NCBI GenBank assembly: GCA_000514715.1
Contig: AZWL01000008.1
Span: 214,179-278,178 of the forward strand
DNA: 64,000 bases
Origin: Streptomyces sp. CNH099
GTDB lineage: Bacteria > Actinomycetota > Actinomycetes > Streptomycetales > Streptomycetaceae
Direction: 5' to 3'
Shown: positions 1 to 8,749 of the stretch, one piece after another
Position numbering within the stretch: the first letter of the stretch is position 1
Layout of the letters: every line of letters begins with the position of its first letter
Notes under the pieces: model-generated
Database searches by the model: none
Told to the model about the DNA's origin: nothing
What the model saw: the letters and a program-made list of their open reading frames with translations, nothing else
Translations under genes and position numbers: made by a program

Positions 1-1121
1 ACGGGCACCGTGACGTCGAAGCCGCCGTCGGAGAGTTCCGCCGGGTAGCGCAGCTGCTGGTCCTCGTCGTCGCGCCGGACGAGGAGCAGTTCCCAGGGGC
101 CGCTGCCGGAGGTGCCGGCGACGCCGTGGAGGCGGCCGGTGAGGCGTACGGCGCCGTCCCGGGGCCAGACCTCGGCGATCTCGGCGTGCGGCTCGCGGGC
201 GGCCGCGGCGGCGGCGCCGGTGCCCTCGTCGTCGGTGTAGCCCCAGGCGGCGCTGATCTCGCGCAGCGGCTCGGGGATCTCGTCGGCGGCGGGCAGCGCC
301 CGGCCGGCCTGCACCTGGCCGCTGCGGATCTTGTCCTTCCAGTCGCCGAGGCCCTTCTTGTAGCTGCTCTCGGTCCGGGAGCCGTAGTCGAGCATGCCGG
401 GCTCGAAGTCGATCTCCAGGTACGAGCAGATGGCCTTCATGGCGGCCTCGGGGTCTTCGGTCAGCTCCTCGTAGCGCACGACGTGCCCGGGCAGGGCCTG
501 GCGGGCGCGCTCCGTGGCGCGCATGTAGCGCAGCGCGTCGAGGGCCGCCTCCTCCTCGGTGCGCTTGGCCGGGTCGGCCTCGTACCAGGAGCGGGCGATG
601 GAGGCGGGGTGGCGGAGCAGGAAGACGAACCTGGCGTCGGGCCAGCAGGCGGCGATGCGCTTGTACGCGAAGGTGTTGCTGGGCGTCTTCTCGACCAGGA
701 CGTCCTTGCCGGAGCGCACCAGCTCGCGGTGCAGCACCCGGTCCCAGATGAGGTGCTCCAGGTCGGCGCGCTCCAGGCCCAGCTCGGCCATGGCCTGCTC
801 GGCGAGCCTGGTGCCGGCGTTGACCTCCAGGCGGCGGAAGTGGAGTTCGTGCGCGGAGTGCAGGCGGGAGTGCGCGTTCAGCAGCAGGCGCAGCAGGGTG
901 GAGCCGGAGCGTACGGGCGACATGATGAACACGGGCCGCCGCAGCAGCCGGTCGACCTCGGGATCCTCCGGGGGGCGGTAGGCGACCTGCGCCGGCTTCG
1001 GCCCCGCGGACGCCTTGGCGCGGGCGGATCTCGGGGCAGGGGCGTACGGCGGCCCGGCCTTGCGGATCTCGAAGCCCGTGGTTGCGCCGAGCTTGTGGTT
1101 CAGCTTCCGGAGGAGGTTCAT
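1..1121 (-). CDS. Sulfotransferase family protein, C-terminus cut by the window edge
   Basis: Predicted PAPS-dependent sulfotransferase. About 373 codons are visible and the reading frame is still open at base 1, so the C-terminus is missing. The N-terminus reads MNLLRKLNHKLG. Near residues 60-80 comes PVFIMSPVRSGSTLLR, which matches the 5'-phosphosulfate loop of this fold. Further on, VFLLRHPASIARSWY matches the 3'-phosphate-binding region. The stretch after about residue 290 (EPHAEIAEVWPRDGAVRL...) looks like an appended beta-rich domain. The ATG at 1121 is favoured because a TAGCCT hexamer lies 8 bases upstream and no clear Shine-Dalgarno is present, so it may be leaderless. The substrate cannot be told from sequence. 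It lies upstream of, and transcribed away from nothing else in, the left edge; the next gene (thioesterase) is on the same strand 244 bases away. Confidence 0.85.
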   Translation of the reverse strand, partial: MNLLRKLNHKLGATTGFEIRKAGPPYAPAPRSARAKASAGPKPAQVAYRPPEDPEVDRLLRRPVFIMSPVRSGSTLLRLLLNAHSRLHSAHELHFRRLEVNAGTRLAEQAMAELGLERADLEHLIWDRVLHRELVRSGKDVLVEKTPSNTFAYKRIAACWPDARFVFLLRHPASIARSWYEADPAKRTEEEAALDALRYMRATERARQALPGHVVRYEELTEDPEAAMKAICSYLEIDFEPGMLDYGSRTESSYKKGLGDWKDKIRSGQVQAGRALPAADEIPEPLREISAAWGYTDDEGTGAAAAAAREPHAEIAEVWPRDGAVRLTGRLHGVAGTSGSGPWELLLVRRDDEDQQLRYPAELSDGGFDVTVP

Positions 1122-1129
1122 GCGCCCCG

Positions 1130-1135
1130 AGGCTA
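1130..1135 (-). promoter_or_regulatory. -10 hexamer TAGCCT of a probable leaderless promoter
   Basis: On the minus strand TAGCCT is followed by 8 bases and the sulfotransferase ATG. No convincing -35 is seen at 16-19 bases. A second candidate pair for a leadered transcript is TTTAAC / TACTTT about 30 bases further upstream. Confidence 0.4.
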
Positions 1136-1170
1136 GAAGGCGTTGATGGGAGGGGCAAAGTACCCGCGCG

Positions 1171-1189
1171 GCATGTTTGTTAAACGTGC
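1171..1189. promoter_or_regulatory. Imperfect palindrome upstream of the sulfotransferase
   Basis: GCATGTTTGTTAAACGTGC pairs GCA/TGC and GTTT/AAAC around a 3-base centre with one mismatch per arm. It is an AT-rich island in a GC-rich intergenic stretch and overlaps a possible -35, so it could be an operator. No known regulator is assigned. The rest of 1190-1365 shows nothing clear. Confidence 0.3.
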
Positions 1190-1365
1190 AGGTCATAGCT
1201 AGTTTGATCGAGGCGGGGTGGTGCTGGTCACAGCGGCGTCGGCGGACCGCGCGGGCCTGGGGGTACGCGTCCGGAGCACCGCCGCGCATCACTCGGACGG
1301 GTGGATTTCCGCGCGGGTCGCCGGCCCCGGCGGAGGTGGGGGCGCCGGGCGCGGGGGCCGCGCGG

Positions 1366-1818
1366 TCAGGCGTCGCGCAGCAGGCAGGTGAGCCGCGCGG
1401 TGCACACCCGGCGGCCCTCCTCGTCGCTGACGACGATCTCGTACGTCGCGGTGGACCGGCCGCGGTGCACCGGCGTGGCGACGCCGGTGACCACGCCGGC
1501 GCGCAGGCCCCGGTGGTGGGTGCAGTTCAGGTCGACGCCGACGGCGAGCTTGGCGGGGCCGCCGTGCAGCATGGCGCCGACGGAGCCCAGGGTCTCGGCG
1601 AGCACCGCGGAGGCGCCCCCGTGCAGCAGCCCGTACGGCTGCGTGTTGCCCTCGACGGGCAGCGTGCCCACGACCCGCTCGGGGGCCGCCTCCAGCACCT
1701 GCAGGCCCATGCGCTGCCCGAGGGCGCCGGCGGAGAACAGCTTCTCCAGGTCGACGCCGACGCCGGCGAACTCGTCGAGGATCTCCGGGGGGAACTTCGT
1801 GGTGGTGTGCTCGCCCAT
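1366..1818 (-). CDS. PaaI-type hotdog-fold thioesterase
   Basis: A 150-residue single-domain hotdog protein of the PaaI / 4HBT family, which hydrolyses acyl-CoA or similar thioesters in the cytoplasm. The family signature is visible around residues 62-77: YGLLHGGASAVLAET, with the HGG turn and a downstream Glu in the position of the catalytic acid. The core GVDLNCTHHRGLRAG and the C-terminal strands VCTARLTCLL complete the fold, and the length is normal for the family. It starts only 19 bases after the stop of the upstream molybdopterin oxidoreductase, so the two are probably cotranscribed. A GGAG-like ribosome site precedes the ATG. The acyl substrate is unknown. Confidence 0.9.
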   Translation of the reverse strand: MGEHTTTKFPPEILDEFAGVGVDLEKLFSAGALGQRMGLQVLEAAPERVVGTLPVEGNTQPYGLLHGGASAVLAETLGSVGAMLHGGPAKLAVGVDLNCTHHRGLRAGVVTGVATPVHRGRSTATYEIVVSDEEGRRVCTARLTCLLRDA

Positions 1819-1837
1819 GCGCGGCCGGCTCCGTCCT

Positions 1838-4186
1838 CTACACCGTCGTGTCGGGCTCCACCGTAGACGCGGCCGGTTCCAGCCTGACCACCAGGGACTT
1901 GCTCGTGGGGGTGTTGCTGGTGTCGGCGGTGGAGTCGAGCGGGACCAGCACGTTGGTCTCCGGGTAGTACGCGGCCGCGCAGCCCCGGGCGGTCGGGTAG
2001 TGCACGACGCGGAAGCCGTCCGCGCGCCGCTCGACGCCGTCGTGCCACTCGCCGACGATGTCCGCGTACGCCCCGTCGGCGAGGCCGAGGGCGGCGGCGT
2101 CGCCGGGGTGGACGAGGACGACGCGGCGGCCGCCGCGCACGCCGCGGTAGCGGTCGTCCAGCCCGTAGATCGTGGTGTTGTACTGGTCGTGGCTGCGCAG
2201 CGTCTGCAGCAGCAGCCGCCCCTCGGGCACCTCCGGACACGTCACGGGACCGGCGGTGAAGTTCGCCCGGCCGGTGGCGGTGGGGAAGCGCCGCTCGTCG
2301 CGCGGGGCGTGCGGGAGAGTGAAGCCGCCGGGGCGGCGGGCGCGGGCGTCGAAGTCCTCGAAGCCGGGCACCACGCGCGCGATGCGGTCGCGGATGCGCG
2401 CGTAGTCGCCGGCGAACTCCTCCCAGGGCGTGGCGCTGGCCTCCCCCAGCACGGCGCGGGCGAGCCGGCAGACGATGGCGACCTCGGACAGCAGCGCGTC
2501 GCTCGCGGGCGCGAGCCGGCCGCGGGAGGCGTGCACGACGCCCATGGAGTCCTCGACGGTCACGAACTGGTCGTGGCCGCGGCCGTCGGGGCCGGGCTGC
2601 CGGTCGCGTTCGGTGCGGCCCAGGGTCGGCAGGATCAGCGCGCGGGCGCCGGTGACGACGTGGCTGCGGTTGAGCTTGGTCGAGACGTGCACGGTCAGCC
2701 GGGCGCGGCGCATCGCGGCCTCGGTGACCTCGGTGTCGGGCGAGGCCGCGACGAAGTTGCCGCCGACGGCGAAGAAGACCTTGGCCTCGCCGTCGCGCAG
2801 GGCGCGGATGGCGCGTACGACGTCGTAGCCGTGGCGGCGGGGCGGGGCGAAGCCGAACTCCTTCTCCAGCGCGTCGAGGAACGCGGGCGCGGGGCGTTCG
2901 AAGATGCCCATGGTGCGGTCGCCCTGGACGTTGCTGTGGCCGCGCACGGGGCAGACTCCGGCGCCGGGGCGGCCGACGTGGCCGCCGAGGAGCAGGAAGC
3001 TGACGATCTCCTTGATGGTGGGTACGGCGTGCTTGTGCTGGGTGAGGCCCATGGCCCAGCAGACGACGACCTTCTCGGCGCCGAGCACCAGCTCGGCGGC
3101 GCGGTCGATCTCGGCGGCGGTCAGCCCGGTGGCGCGCTCCGCCTCGGCGTCGCCGTAGGCGCGGGCGGCGGCCGCGTACTCCTCGTAGCCGTGGGTGTGC
3201 TCCGCGACGAACTCCTCGTCGACGGGGCTGCGGCCGCCGGGGGTGCGCGCCCCGGCGTCGTGCGCGTCGAGGACGCGCCGGGCGAGGGCGCGGAAGAGCG
3301 CCTGGTCGCCGCCGACGCGGATCTGGAGGAACAGGTCGGTCAGCGGGGTGCCGCCGCGGGCGAGGCCGCGGACGGTCTGCGGGTTCTTGAACCGGACCAT
3401 GCCGGGCTCGGGCAGCGGGTTGACGGTGACGATGCGGGCGCCGTTGTCCTTGGCCCGCTCCAGCGCGCTGAGCATCCGCGGGTGGTTCGTGCCGGGGTTC
3501 TGGCCGGCGACGATGATCAGGTCGGCCCGGTGGAGGTCGTCGAGCAGGACGCTGCCCTTGCCGACGCCGAGGGTCTCGGTGAGCGCGGAGCCGGACGACT
3601 CGTGGCACAGGTTCGAGCAGTCGGGCAGGTTGTTGGTGCCGAACTCGCGGGCGAAGAGCTGGTAGAGGAACGCGGCCTCGTTGCTGGTGCGGCCGGAGGT
3701 GTAGAAGACCGCCTCGTCGGGCGAGCCGAGGGCGGTCAGCTCCTCGGCGACGAGGGAGAAGGCCCGCTCCCAGGACACCGGCTCGTACGTGCCGGCGCCC
3801 TCGGCGAGGTACACGGGGTGGGTGAGCCGGCCCTGCTGGCCCAGCCAGTAGCCGCTGCGGCCGGCCAGGTCGGCGACGGGGTGGGCGGCGAAGAACGCCG
3901 GGGTCACGCGGCGCAGCGTCGCCTCCTCGGCGACGGCCTTGGCGCCGTTCTCGCAGAACTCGAAGGTGTGCGGGCGGTCCGGCTCGGGCCAGGCGCAGCC
4001 GGGGCAGTCGAAGCCGTCGTGCTGGTTGACGCGGAGCAGGGTGCGGGCCGTACGCCGTACGCCCATCTGCTCCTGCCCGGTGCGCAGCGCGTGCCCGATG
4101 GCGGCGGCGCCGACGGCGGACTCCTGCGGCGGGGTGACCTCGGGGGCGTCCTGCACGGGGTCGCCGACGGGCGGTTTGCCGGCCAT
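1838..4186 (-). CDS. FdhF/YdeP-family molybdopterin oxidoreductase (formate dehydrogenase alpha-like)
   Basis: A 782-residue molybdopterin-dependent oxidoreductase of the FdhF/YdeP group. The N-terminal stretch NQHDGFDCPGCAWPEPD (about residues 45-60) is typical of this group: it has a CPGC pair but not the full four-cysteine cluster motif of classical formate dehydrogenases. Further motifs are GQNPGTNHPRML (cofactor binding), GHVGRPGAGVCPVRGHSNVQ and the C-terminal molydopterin dinucleotide domain with RSHDQYNTTIYGLDDRYRG. The ATG at 4186 is chosen over longer in-frame options because AAGGGTGA lies just upstream and the residues before it (which include the 9-bp repeats of polA read backwards) are not plausible protein. 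It is divergent from polA across a long palindrome. Physiological substrate is uncertain; members are often linked to formate or acid stress. Confidence 0.92.
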   Translation of the reverse strand: MAGKPPVGDPVQDAPEVTPPQESAVGAAAIGHALRTGQEQMGVRRTARTLLRVNQHDGFDCPGCAWPEPDRPHTFEFCENGAKAVAEEATLRRVTPAFFAAHPVADLAGRSGYWLGQQGRLTHPVYLAEGAGTYEPVSWERAFSLVAEELTALGSPDEAVFYTSGRTSNEAAFLYQLFAREFGTNNLPDCSNLCHESSGSALTETLGVGKGSVLLDDLHRADLIIVAGQNPGTNHPRMLSALERAKDNGARIVTVNPLPEPGMVRFKNPQTVRGLARGGTPLTDLFLQIRVGGDQALFRALARRVLDAHDAGARTPGGRSPVDEEFVAEHTHGYEEYAAAARAYGDAEAERATGLTAAEIDRAAELVLGAEKVVVCWAMGLTQHKHAVPTIKEIVSFLLLGGHVGRPGAGVCPVRGHSNVQGDRTMGIFERPAPAFLDALEKEFGFAPPRRHGYDVVRAIRALRDGEAKVFFAVGGNFVAASPDTEVTEAAMRRARLTVHVSTKLNRSHVVTGARALILPTLGRTERDRQPGPDGRGHDQFVTVEDSMGVVHASRGRLAPASDALLSEVAIVCRLARAVLGEASATPWEEFAGDYARIRDRIARVVPGFEDFDARARRPGGFTLPHAPRDERRFPTATGRANFTAGPVTCPEVPEGRLLLQTLRSHDQYNTTIYGLDDRYRGVRGGRRVVLVHPGDAAALGLADGAYADIVGEWHDGVERRADGFRVVHYPTARGCAAAYYPETNVLVPLDSTADTSNTPTSKSLVVRLEPAASTVEPDTTV

Positions 4187-4256
4187 GGCGGTCACCCTTT
4201 CTCGTGGCGGGGTGTCTCGTGTTCTCGCGGCGGGTTCTCGTGGACGGCGTACGTGA

Positions 4257-4315
4257 CCGATCCTGCCATGCCGCACCGTCACGGGCCCGTTGTCGGTGCG
4301 GCATGGCAGGATCGG
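4257..4315. promoter_or_regulatory. 59-bp palindrome between fdhF-like gene and polA
   Basis: Two perfect 22-base arms (4257-4278 and 4294-4315; the left arm begins CCGATCCTGCCATGCCGC) flank a 15-base centre that itself contains the perfect palindrome ACGGGCCCGT (4281-4290). The right arm contains AGGA, the only good ribosome-binding sequence for the polA GTG at 4320. As RNA it would fold into a stem that hides this site; as DNA it could be an operator for both divergent genes. Confidence 0.7.
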
Positions 4316-4319
4316 GTCC

Positions 4320-7070
4320 GTGGCTGAGAACGCATCGAAACCCCCTGACCCCCGCAGTCCCCGCAGTCCCCGCAGTCCCCGCAGTCCCCGCCTGATGCTG
4401 CTGGACGGGCATTCCCTGGCATACAGGGCGTTCTTCGCGCTGCCCGCGGAGAACTTCTCCACCGTCGACGGGCAGACCACCAATGCGATCTACGGCTTCA
4501 CGTCGATGCTGTCGAACACGTTGCGTGACGAGGAGCCGACGCATCTGGCCGTCGCCTTCGACGTCTCCCGCAAGACCTGGCGCTCCGCGGAGTTCGCGGA
4601 GTACAAGGCGAACCGCACCTCGACCCCCGACGACTTCCGGGGCCAGGTCGAGCTGATCGGCGAGCTGCTGGACGCGATGAACGTGCCGCGCTTCGGCGTC
4701 GAGGGCTTCGAGGCGGACGACGTGATCGCGACGCTGGCCACGCAGGCGGAGGCGGCCGGGTTCGAGGTGCTGATCGTCACCGGCGACCGGGACTCGTTCC
4801 AGCTCGTCTCGGACCATGTGACGGTCCTCTATCCGACGAAGGGCGTCTCGGAGCTGACCCGCTTCACGCCGGAGAAGGTCGAGGAGCGGTACGGGCTGAC
4901 GCCCGCGCAGTACCCGGACTTCGCCGCCCTGCGCGGCGACCCCTCCGACAACCTGCCGGGCATCCCGGGCGTCGGGGAGAAGACCGCGGCGAAGTGGATC
5001 AGGCAGTTCGGGTCGTTCGCGGAGCTGGTCGAGCGGGCCGGGGAGGTCAAGGGCAAGGCCGGGCAGAACCTGCGCGACCACCTGGAGGCGGTGCGGCTCA
5101 ACCGCCGGCTCACCGAGCTGGACCGCACCGTGGAGCTGCCCACCGGCCCGGAGGGCCTGGAGCGCAGGCCGTACGACCGGACGGCGCTGCAGGTCGTCAT
5201 GGACGCCCTGGAGTTCCGCAACCCCAACTTCCGCGAGCGGCTGTTCAACGCCGACCCGGGCGCCGGCGGGCAGGAGGCCGAGCCGGAGCCCGGGGTGCAG
5301 GTCGACGGGCGGGTGCTGCAGACCGGCGAGCTGGCGCCGTGGCTCGCCGAGCACGGCTCGGGGCCGCTGGGCATGGCCACCGTCGACACCTGGCAGCTCG
5401 GCGTCGGCAGCGTCACCGAGGTCGCGCTGGCCACCGCGGCGGGGCCGGCGGCCTGGTTCGACCCGGCCCGGCTGGACGCCGGGGACGAGCAGGCGTTCGC
5501 GGGCTGGCTCGCGGACCCCGGCAGCGCCAAGACGGTGCACGACGCGAAGAGCGCCATGCGTGTCCTGGCCGAGCACGGCTGGACGGTCGAGGGCGTGACG
5601 ATGGACACCGCGCTCGCCGCCTACCTGGCCACCCCCGGCCGGCGCACCTTCGCGCTCGACGCGCTGTCCATCGCCTACCTGGGCCGCGAGCTGGAGCCCC
5701 CGGCGGCCGACGGGCAGCTGGAGCTGGGCCTCGACGGCGCGGAGGGCGACCAGGAGGCGGCCGCGCGGGACGCGCTGATGCGCACGGCCCGCACGGTCCT
5801 GGACCTCGGCGAGGCGCTGTCGGAGAAGCTGGCGCAGGTCGGCGCGGCGGAGCTGCTGCGCGACATGGAGCTGCCGGTGTCGGCGGTGCTGGCGGGGATG
5901 GAGCGGGCCGGCGTCGCCGTCGACCGGGCCCATCTGGAGGCCATGGAGGAGCAGTTCGCGGGCGCCGTGCAGCAGGCCGTCCGGGAGGCGCACGACACGG
6001 TGGGACACGAGTTCAACCTCGGCTCGCCCAAGCAGCTGCAGGAGGTCTTCTTCGGCGAGCTGGGCCTGCCGAAGACGAAGAAGACCAAGACGGGCTACAC
6101 CACGGACGCCGACGCGCTCGCCTGGCTCGCCACCCAGACCGACCACGAGCTGCCGGTCATCATGCTGCGCCACCGCGAGCAGGCCCGGCTGCGCTCCACG
6201 GTCGAGGGGCTGATCAAGACCGTCGCGGCGGACGGCCGGATCCACACCACGTTCAGCCAGACCGTCGCCGCCACCGGACGGCTCTCCTCCACCGACCCGA
6301 ACCTGCAGAACGTGCCCATCCGCACGGACGAGGGCCGGGCCATCCGGCGCGGCTTCGTCGTCGGCGAGGGATACGAGTCGCTGCTGACCGCCGACTACAG
6401 CCAGATCGAGCTGCGCGTCATGGCCCATCTGTCGGAGGACGAGGGCCTGGTCGAGGCGTTCACGTCCGGCGAGGACCTGCACGACACCGTCGCCTCGCAG
6501 GTGTTCTCGGTGCCGCGCACCGACGTCGACCACGAGATGCGGCGGAAGATCAAGGCGATGTCGTACGGGCTGGCCTACGGGCTGTCCGCGTTCGGCCTCT
6601 CCCAGCAGCTCGGCATCGAGGCGGCCGAGGCCCGCAAGCTCATGGAGAACTACTTCGAGCGCTTCGGCGGCGTACGGGACTATCTGCGCCGCGTCGTGGA
6701 CGAGGCCCGCGCCACGGGCTACACGGAGACGATGTTCGGCCGCCGCCGGTATCTCCCCGACCTCAACAGCGACAACCGCCAGCGGCGCGAGATGGCCGAG
6801 CGGATGGCGCTCAACGCGCCGATCCAGGGCACCGCGGCGGACATCGTGAAGCTGGCGATGCTGCGGGTGGACCGGGCGCTGCACGCGGCGTCCCTGCAGA
6901 CCCGGCTGCTGCTGCAGGTGCACGACGAGGTCGTGCTCGAAGTGGCCCCGGGCGAGCGCGAGCCGGTGGAGGAGCTGGTCCGGCGCGAGATGGCGGGCGC
7001 GGTCTCCCTGCGGGCGCCACTGGACGTGGCGGTCGGCGTGGGCGCGGACTGGGAGTCGGCGGCCCACTGA
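4320..7070 (+). CDS. polA: DNA polymerase I
   Basis: A 916-residue DNA polymerase I for Okazaki-fragment processing and gap-filling repair. Order of domains: a 5'-3' flap nuclease (from LMLLDGHSLAYRAFFALP, with VTGDRDSFQL and LRGDPSDNLPGIPGVG), a degenerate 3'-5' exonuclease region, then the polymerase (motif A DYSQIELRV near residue 695, fingers helix RRKIKAMSYGLAYGLS, motif C VHDEVVLE near residue 867). In the exonuclease region the expected DxE reads VDTWQ, so the metal-binding Glu is lost and proofreading is probably absent, as in mycobacterial Pol I. The GTG at 4320 is chosen for its AGGA site and because it gives the short MAEN-type N-terminus of streptomycete homologues; an earlier in-frame codon lies inside the palindrome. 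Residues 11-22 are a (PRS)4 repeat. Confidence 0.97.
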   Translation: MAENASKPPDPRSPRSPRSPRSPRLMLLDGHSLAYRAFFALPAENFSTVDGQTTNAIYGFTSMLSNTLRDEEPTHLAVAFDVSRKTWRSAEFAEYKANRTSTPDDFRGQVELIGELLDAMNVPRFGVEGFEADDVIATLATQAEAAGFEVLIVTGDRDSFQLVSDHVTVLYPTKGVSELTRFTPEKVEERYGLTPAQYPDFAALRGDPSDNLPGIPGVGEKTAAKWIRQFGSFAELVERAGEVKGKAGQNLRDHLEAVRLNRRLTELDRTVELPTGPEGLERRPYDRTALQVVMDALEFRNPNFRERLFNADPGAGGQEAEPEPGVQVDGRVLQTGELAPWLAEHGSGPLGMATVDTWQLGVGSVTEVALATAAGPAAWFDPARLDAGDEQAFAGWLADPGSAKTVHDAKSAMRVLAEHGWTVEGVTMDTALAAYLATPGRRTFALDALSIAYLGRELEPPAADGQLELGLDGAEGDQEAAARDALMRTARTVLDLGEALSEKLAQVGAAELLRDMELPVSAVLAGMERAGVAVDRAHLEAMEEQFAGAVQQAVREAHDTVGHEFNLGSPKQLQEVFFGELGLPKTKKTKTGYTTDADALAWLATQTDHELPVIMLRHREQARLRSTVEGLIKTVAADGRIHTTFSQTVAATGRLSSTDPNLQNVPIRTDEGRAIRRGFVVGEGYESLLTADYSQIELRVMAHLSEDEGLVEAFTSGEDLHDTVASQVFSVPRTDVDHEMRRKIKAMSYGLAYGLSAFGLSQQLGIEAAEARKLMENYFERFGGVRDYLRRVVDEARATGYTETMFGRRRYLPDLNSDNRQRREMAERMALNAPIQGTAADIVKLAMLRVDRALHAASLQTRLLLQVHDEVVLEVAPGEREPVEELVRREMAGAVSLRAPLDVAVGVGADWESAAH
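4350..4385 (+). repeat. 9-bp tandem repeat (CCCCGCAGT x4) inside polA
   Basis: Four exact copies of CCCCGCAGT lie in frame and encode Pro-Arg-Ser four times, just before the nuclease domain. Copy number could vary without breaking the frame. Confidence 0.95.
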
Positions 7071-7138
7071 GCGCCTCCCGGCCGGCGGGGGTCGTGGTGG
7101 GGTGCCCGGCCGGGGCGTGCGCACCGCGGCGGTCTCCG

Positions 7139-7160
7139 CCCCGGCCGATGACGGCCGGGG
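7139..7160. terminator. Hairpin between convergent polA and pyk
   Basis: CCCCGGCCG, loop ATGA, CGGCCGGGG: a perfect 9-bp stem in the 111-base gap between the two convergent stop codons. It has no T-run, as is common in Streptomyces, and could serve both strands. Confidence 0.7.
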
Positions 7161-7181
7161 CACGGTCCGTCGCGCCGCGGG

Positions 7182-8615
7182 TCAGGCGAGGCTGTCCTCG
7201 TCGCCGATGTGGTGGACGCGGACGAGGTTGGTCGAGCCGGGGACGCCGGGCGGGCTGCCGGCGGTGATCACGACCACGTCGCCCCTGCGGCAGCGGCCGA
7301 TCTTCAGCAGCTGCTCGTCGACCTGCGCCACCATCTCGTCGGTCGTCTGCACGACCGGGCCGAGGAAGGTCTCCACGCCCCACGTCAGGTTCAGCTGGCT
7401 GCGCGTGGCCGGGTCGGGGGTGAAGGCCAGCACGGGGATCGGCGAGCGGTAGCGCGAGAGCCGCCGCACCGTGTCGCCGGACTGCGTGAACGCCACCAGG
7501 TACCGCGCGCCCAGGAAGTCGCCGATCTCCGCCGCGGCGCGCGCCACCGCGCCGCCCTGCGTGCGCGGCTTGCTGCGGTCGGTCAGCGGCGGCAGGCCCT
7601 TGGCGAGCACCTCCTCCTCCGCCGCCGCGACGATCCGGCCCATCGTCCGCACCGTCTGGACCGGGTACTTGCCGACGCTGGTCTCACCGGAGAGCATCAC
7701 GGCGTCCGTGCCGTCCATGACCGCGTTGGCGACGTCGGAGGCCTCCGCGCGGGTCGGCCGGGACGCGTCGATCATCGAGTCGAGCATCTGGGTGGCGACG
7801 ATGACCGGCTTGGCGTTCCGCTTGGCGAGCTTGACCGCCCGCTTCTGCACCATCGGCACCCTCTCCAGCGGCATCTCCACGCCGAGGTCGCCGCGGGCCA
7901 CCATGAGCCCGTCGAAGGCGTCGACGATGCCCTCCAGGTCGTCGACCGCCTGGGGCTTCTCCACCTTGGCGATCACCGGGACGCGCCGGCCCTCCTCGTC
8001 CATGATCCGGTGCACGTCGCGGACGTCCTGCCCGGAGCGTACGAAGGACAGCGCGATGATGTCCGCGCCGGTGCGCAGCGCCCAGCGCAGGTCGTCGCAG
8101 TCCTTGTCGGAGAGCGCCGGCACGGAGACGGCGACCCCGGGCAGGTTCAGGCCCTTGTGGTCGGAGACCATGCCGCCCTCGATGACCATGGTGCGGACCC
8201 GGGGCCCGTCCACCGCGGTCACCTCCAGCGTGACGCGGCCGTCGTCGACGAGGATGCGCTCGCCGCGCCCGACGTCGGCGGCCAGCCCGGCGTACGTCGT
8301 CGCGCAGCACTGGCGGTCGCCCTCGACCGGGTCGACGCTGATGGTGAATTCATCGCCCCGTTCGAGAAATACAGGACCTTCCTGGAAGGTGCCGAGCCGG
8401 ATCTTCGGGCCCTGAAGGTCGGCGAGTACGCCGACGCTGCGCCCCGTCTCGTCCGCCGCCTTGCGCACCCGTGCGTAACGCTCTTCGTGCTCAGCGTAAG
8501 CGCCATGGCTGAGATTGAACCTGGCGACGTCCATTCCCGCCTCGACCAGCCCCTTGATCTGGTCGTATGTGTCGGTCGCTGGCCCCAGGGTGCAGACAAT
8601 CTTCGCTCGGCGCAT
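7182..8615 (-). CDS. pyk: Pyruvate kinase
   Basis: A 477-residue pyruvate kinase converting phosphoenolpyruvate and ADP to pyruvate and ATP. The N-terminus MRRAKIVCTLGPAT is the classic family start. The active-site helix appears as VIAKVEKPQAVDDLEGIV (the catalytic Lys) followed by DGLMVARGDLGVEMP, then ATQMLDSMI and the C-terminal allosteric domain. An in-frame ATG 57 bases further upstream is rejected because the added residues are unlike the family and the promoter hexamer falls between the two. TAGAGT sits 7 bases before the chosen ATG with no ribosome site, which suggests a leaderless mRNA. Length is normal. Confidence 0.97.
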   Translation of the reverse strand: MRRAKIVCTLGPATDTYDQIKGLVEAGMDVARFNLSHGAYAEHEERYARVRKAADETGRSVGVLADLQGPKIRLGTFQEGPVFLERGDEFTISVDPVEGDRQCCATTYAGLAADVGRGERILVDDGRVTLEVTAVDGPRVRTMVIEGGMVSDHKGLNLPGVAVSVPALSDKDCDDLRWALRTGADIIALSFVRSGQDVRDVHRIMDEEGRRVPVIAKVEKPQAVDDLEGIVDAFDGLMVARGDLGVEMPLERVPMVQKRAVKLAKRNAKPVIVATQMLDSMIDASRPTRAEASDVANAVMDGTDAVMLSGETSVGKYPVQTVRTMGRIVAAAEEEVLAKGLPPLTDRSKPRTQGGAVARAAAEIGDFLGARYLVAFTQSGDTVRRLSRYRSPIPVLAFTPDPATRSQLNLTWGVETFLGPVVQTTDEMVAQVDEQLLKIGRCRRGDVVVITAGSPPGVPGSTNLVRVHHIGDEDSLA

Positions 8616-8622
8616 GCATTCG

Positions 8623-8628
8623 ACTCTA
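8623..8628 (-). promoter_or_regulatory. -10 hexamer TAGAGT, probable leaderless pyk promoter
   Basis: TAGAGT is followed by 7 bases (CGAATGC) and the pyk ATG, so transcription should begin at or within a base or two of the start codon. Confidence 0.55.
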
Positions 8629-8749
8629 TGACTTACCGGCAGGTAGGGAACCGGGTATTGCCTACTCTCCAACGACGATTGCCTGAAGCTCTATTGAGCA
8701 CGAGCTGACAACTTATAAAACGTGCGCGGCGCCGCTCTGATGAGCGTTA

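Noticed and set aside
1527..7163. An 1878-codon open frame on the minus strand
   Set aside because: It runs antisense or out of frame across the thioesterase, the fdhF-like gene and polA, and gives Arg/Pro/Gly/Ala-rich sequence. It is a shadow caused by high GC.
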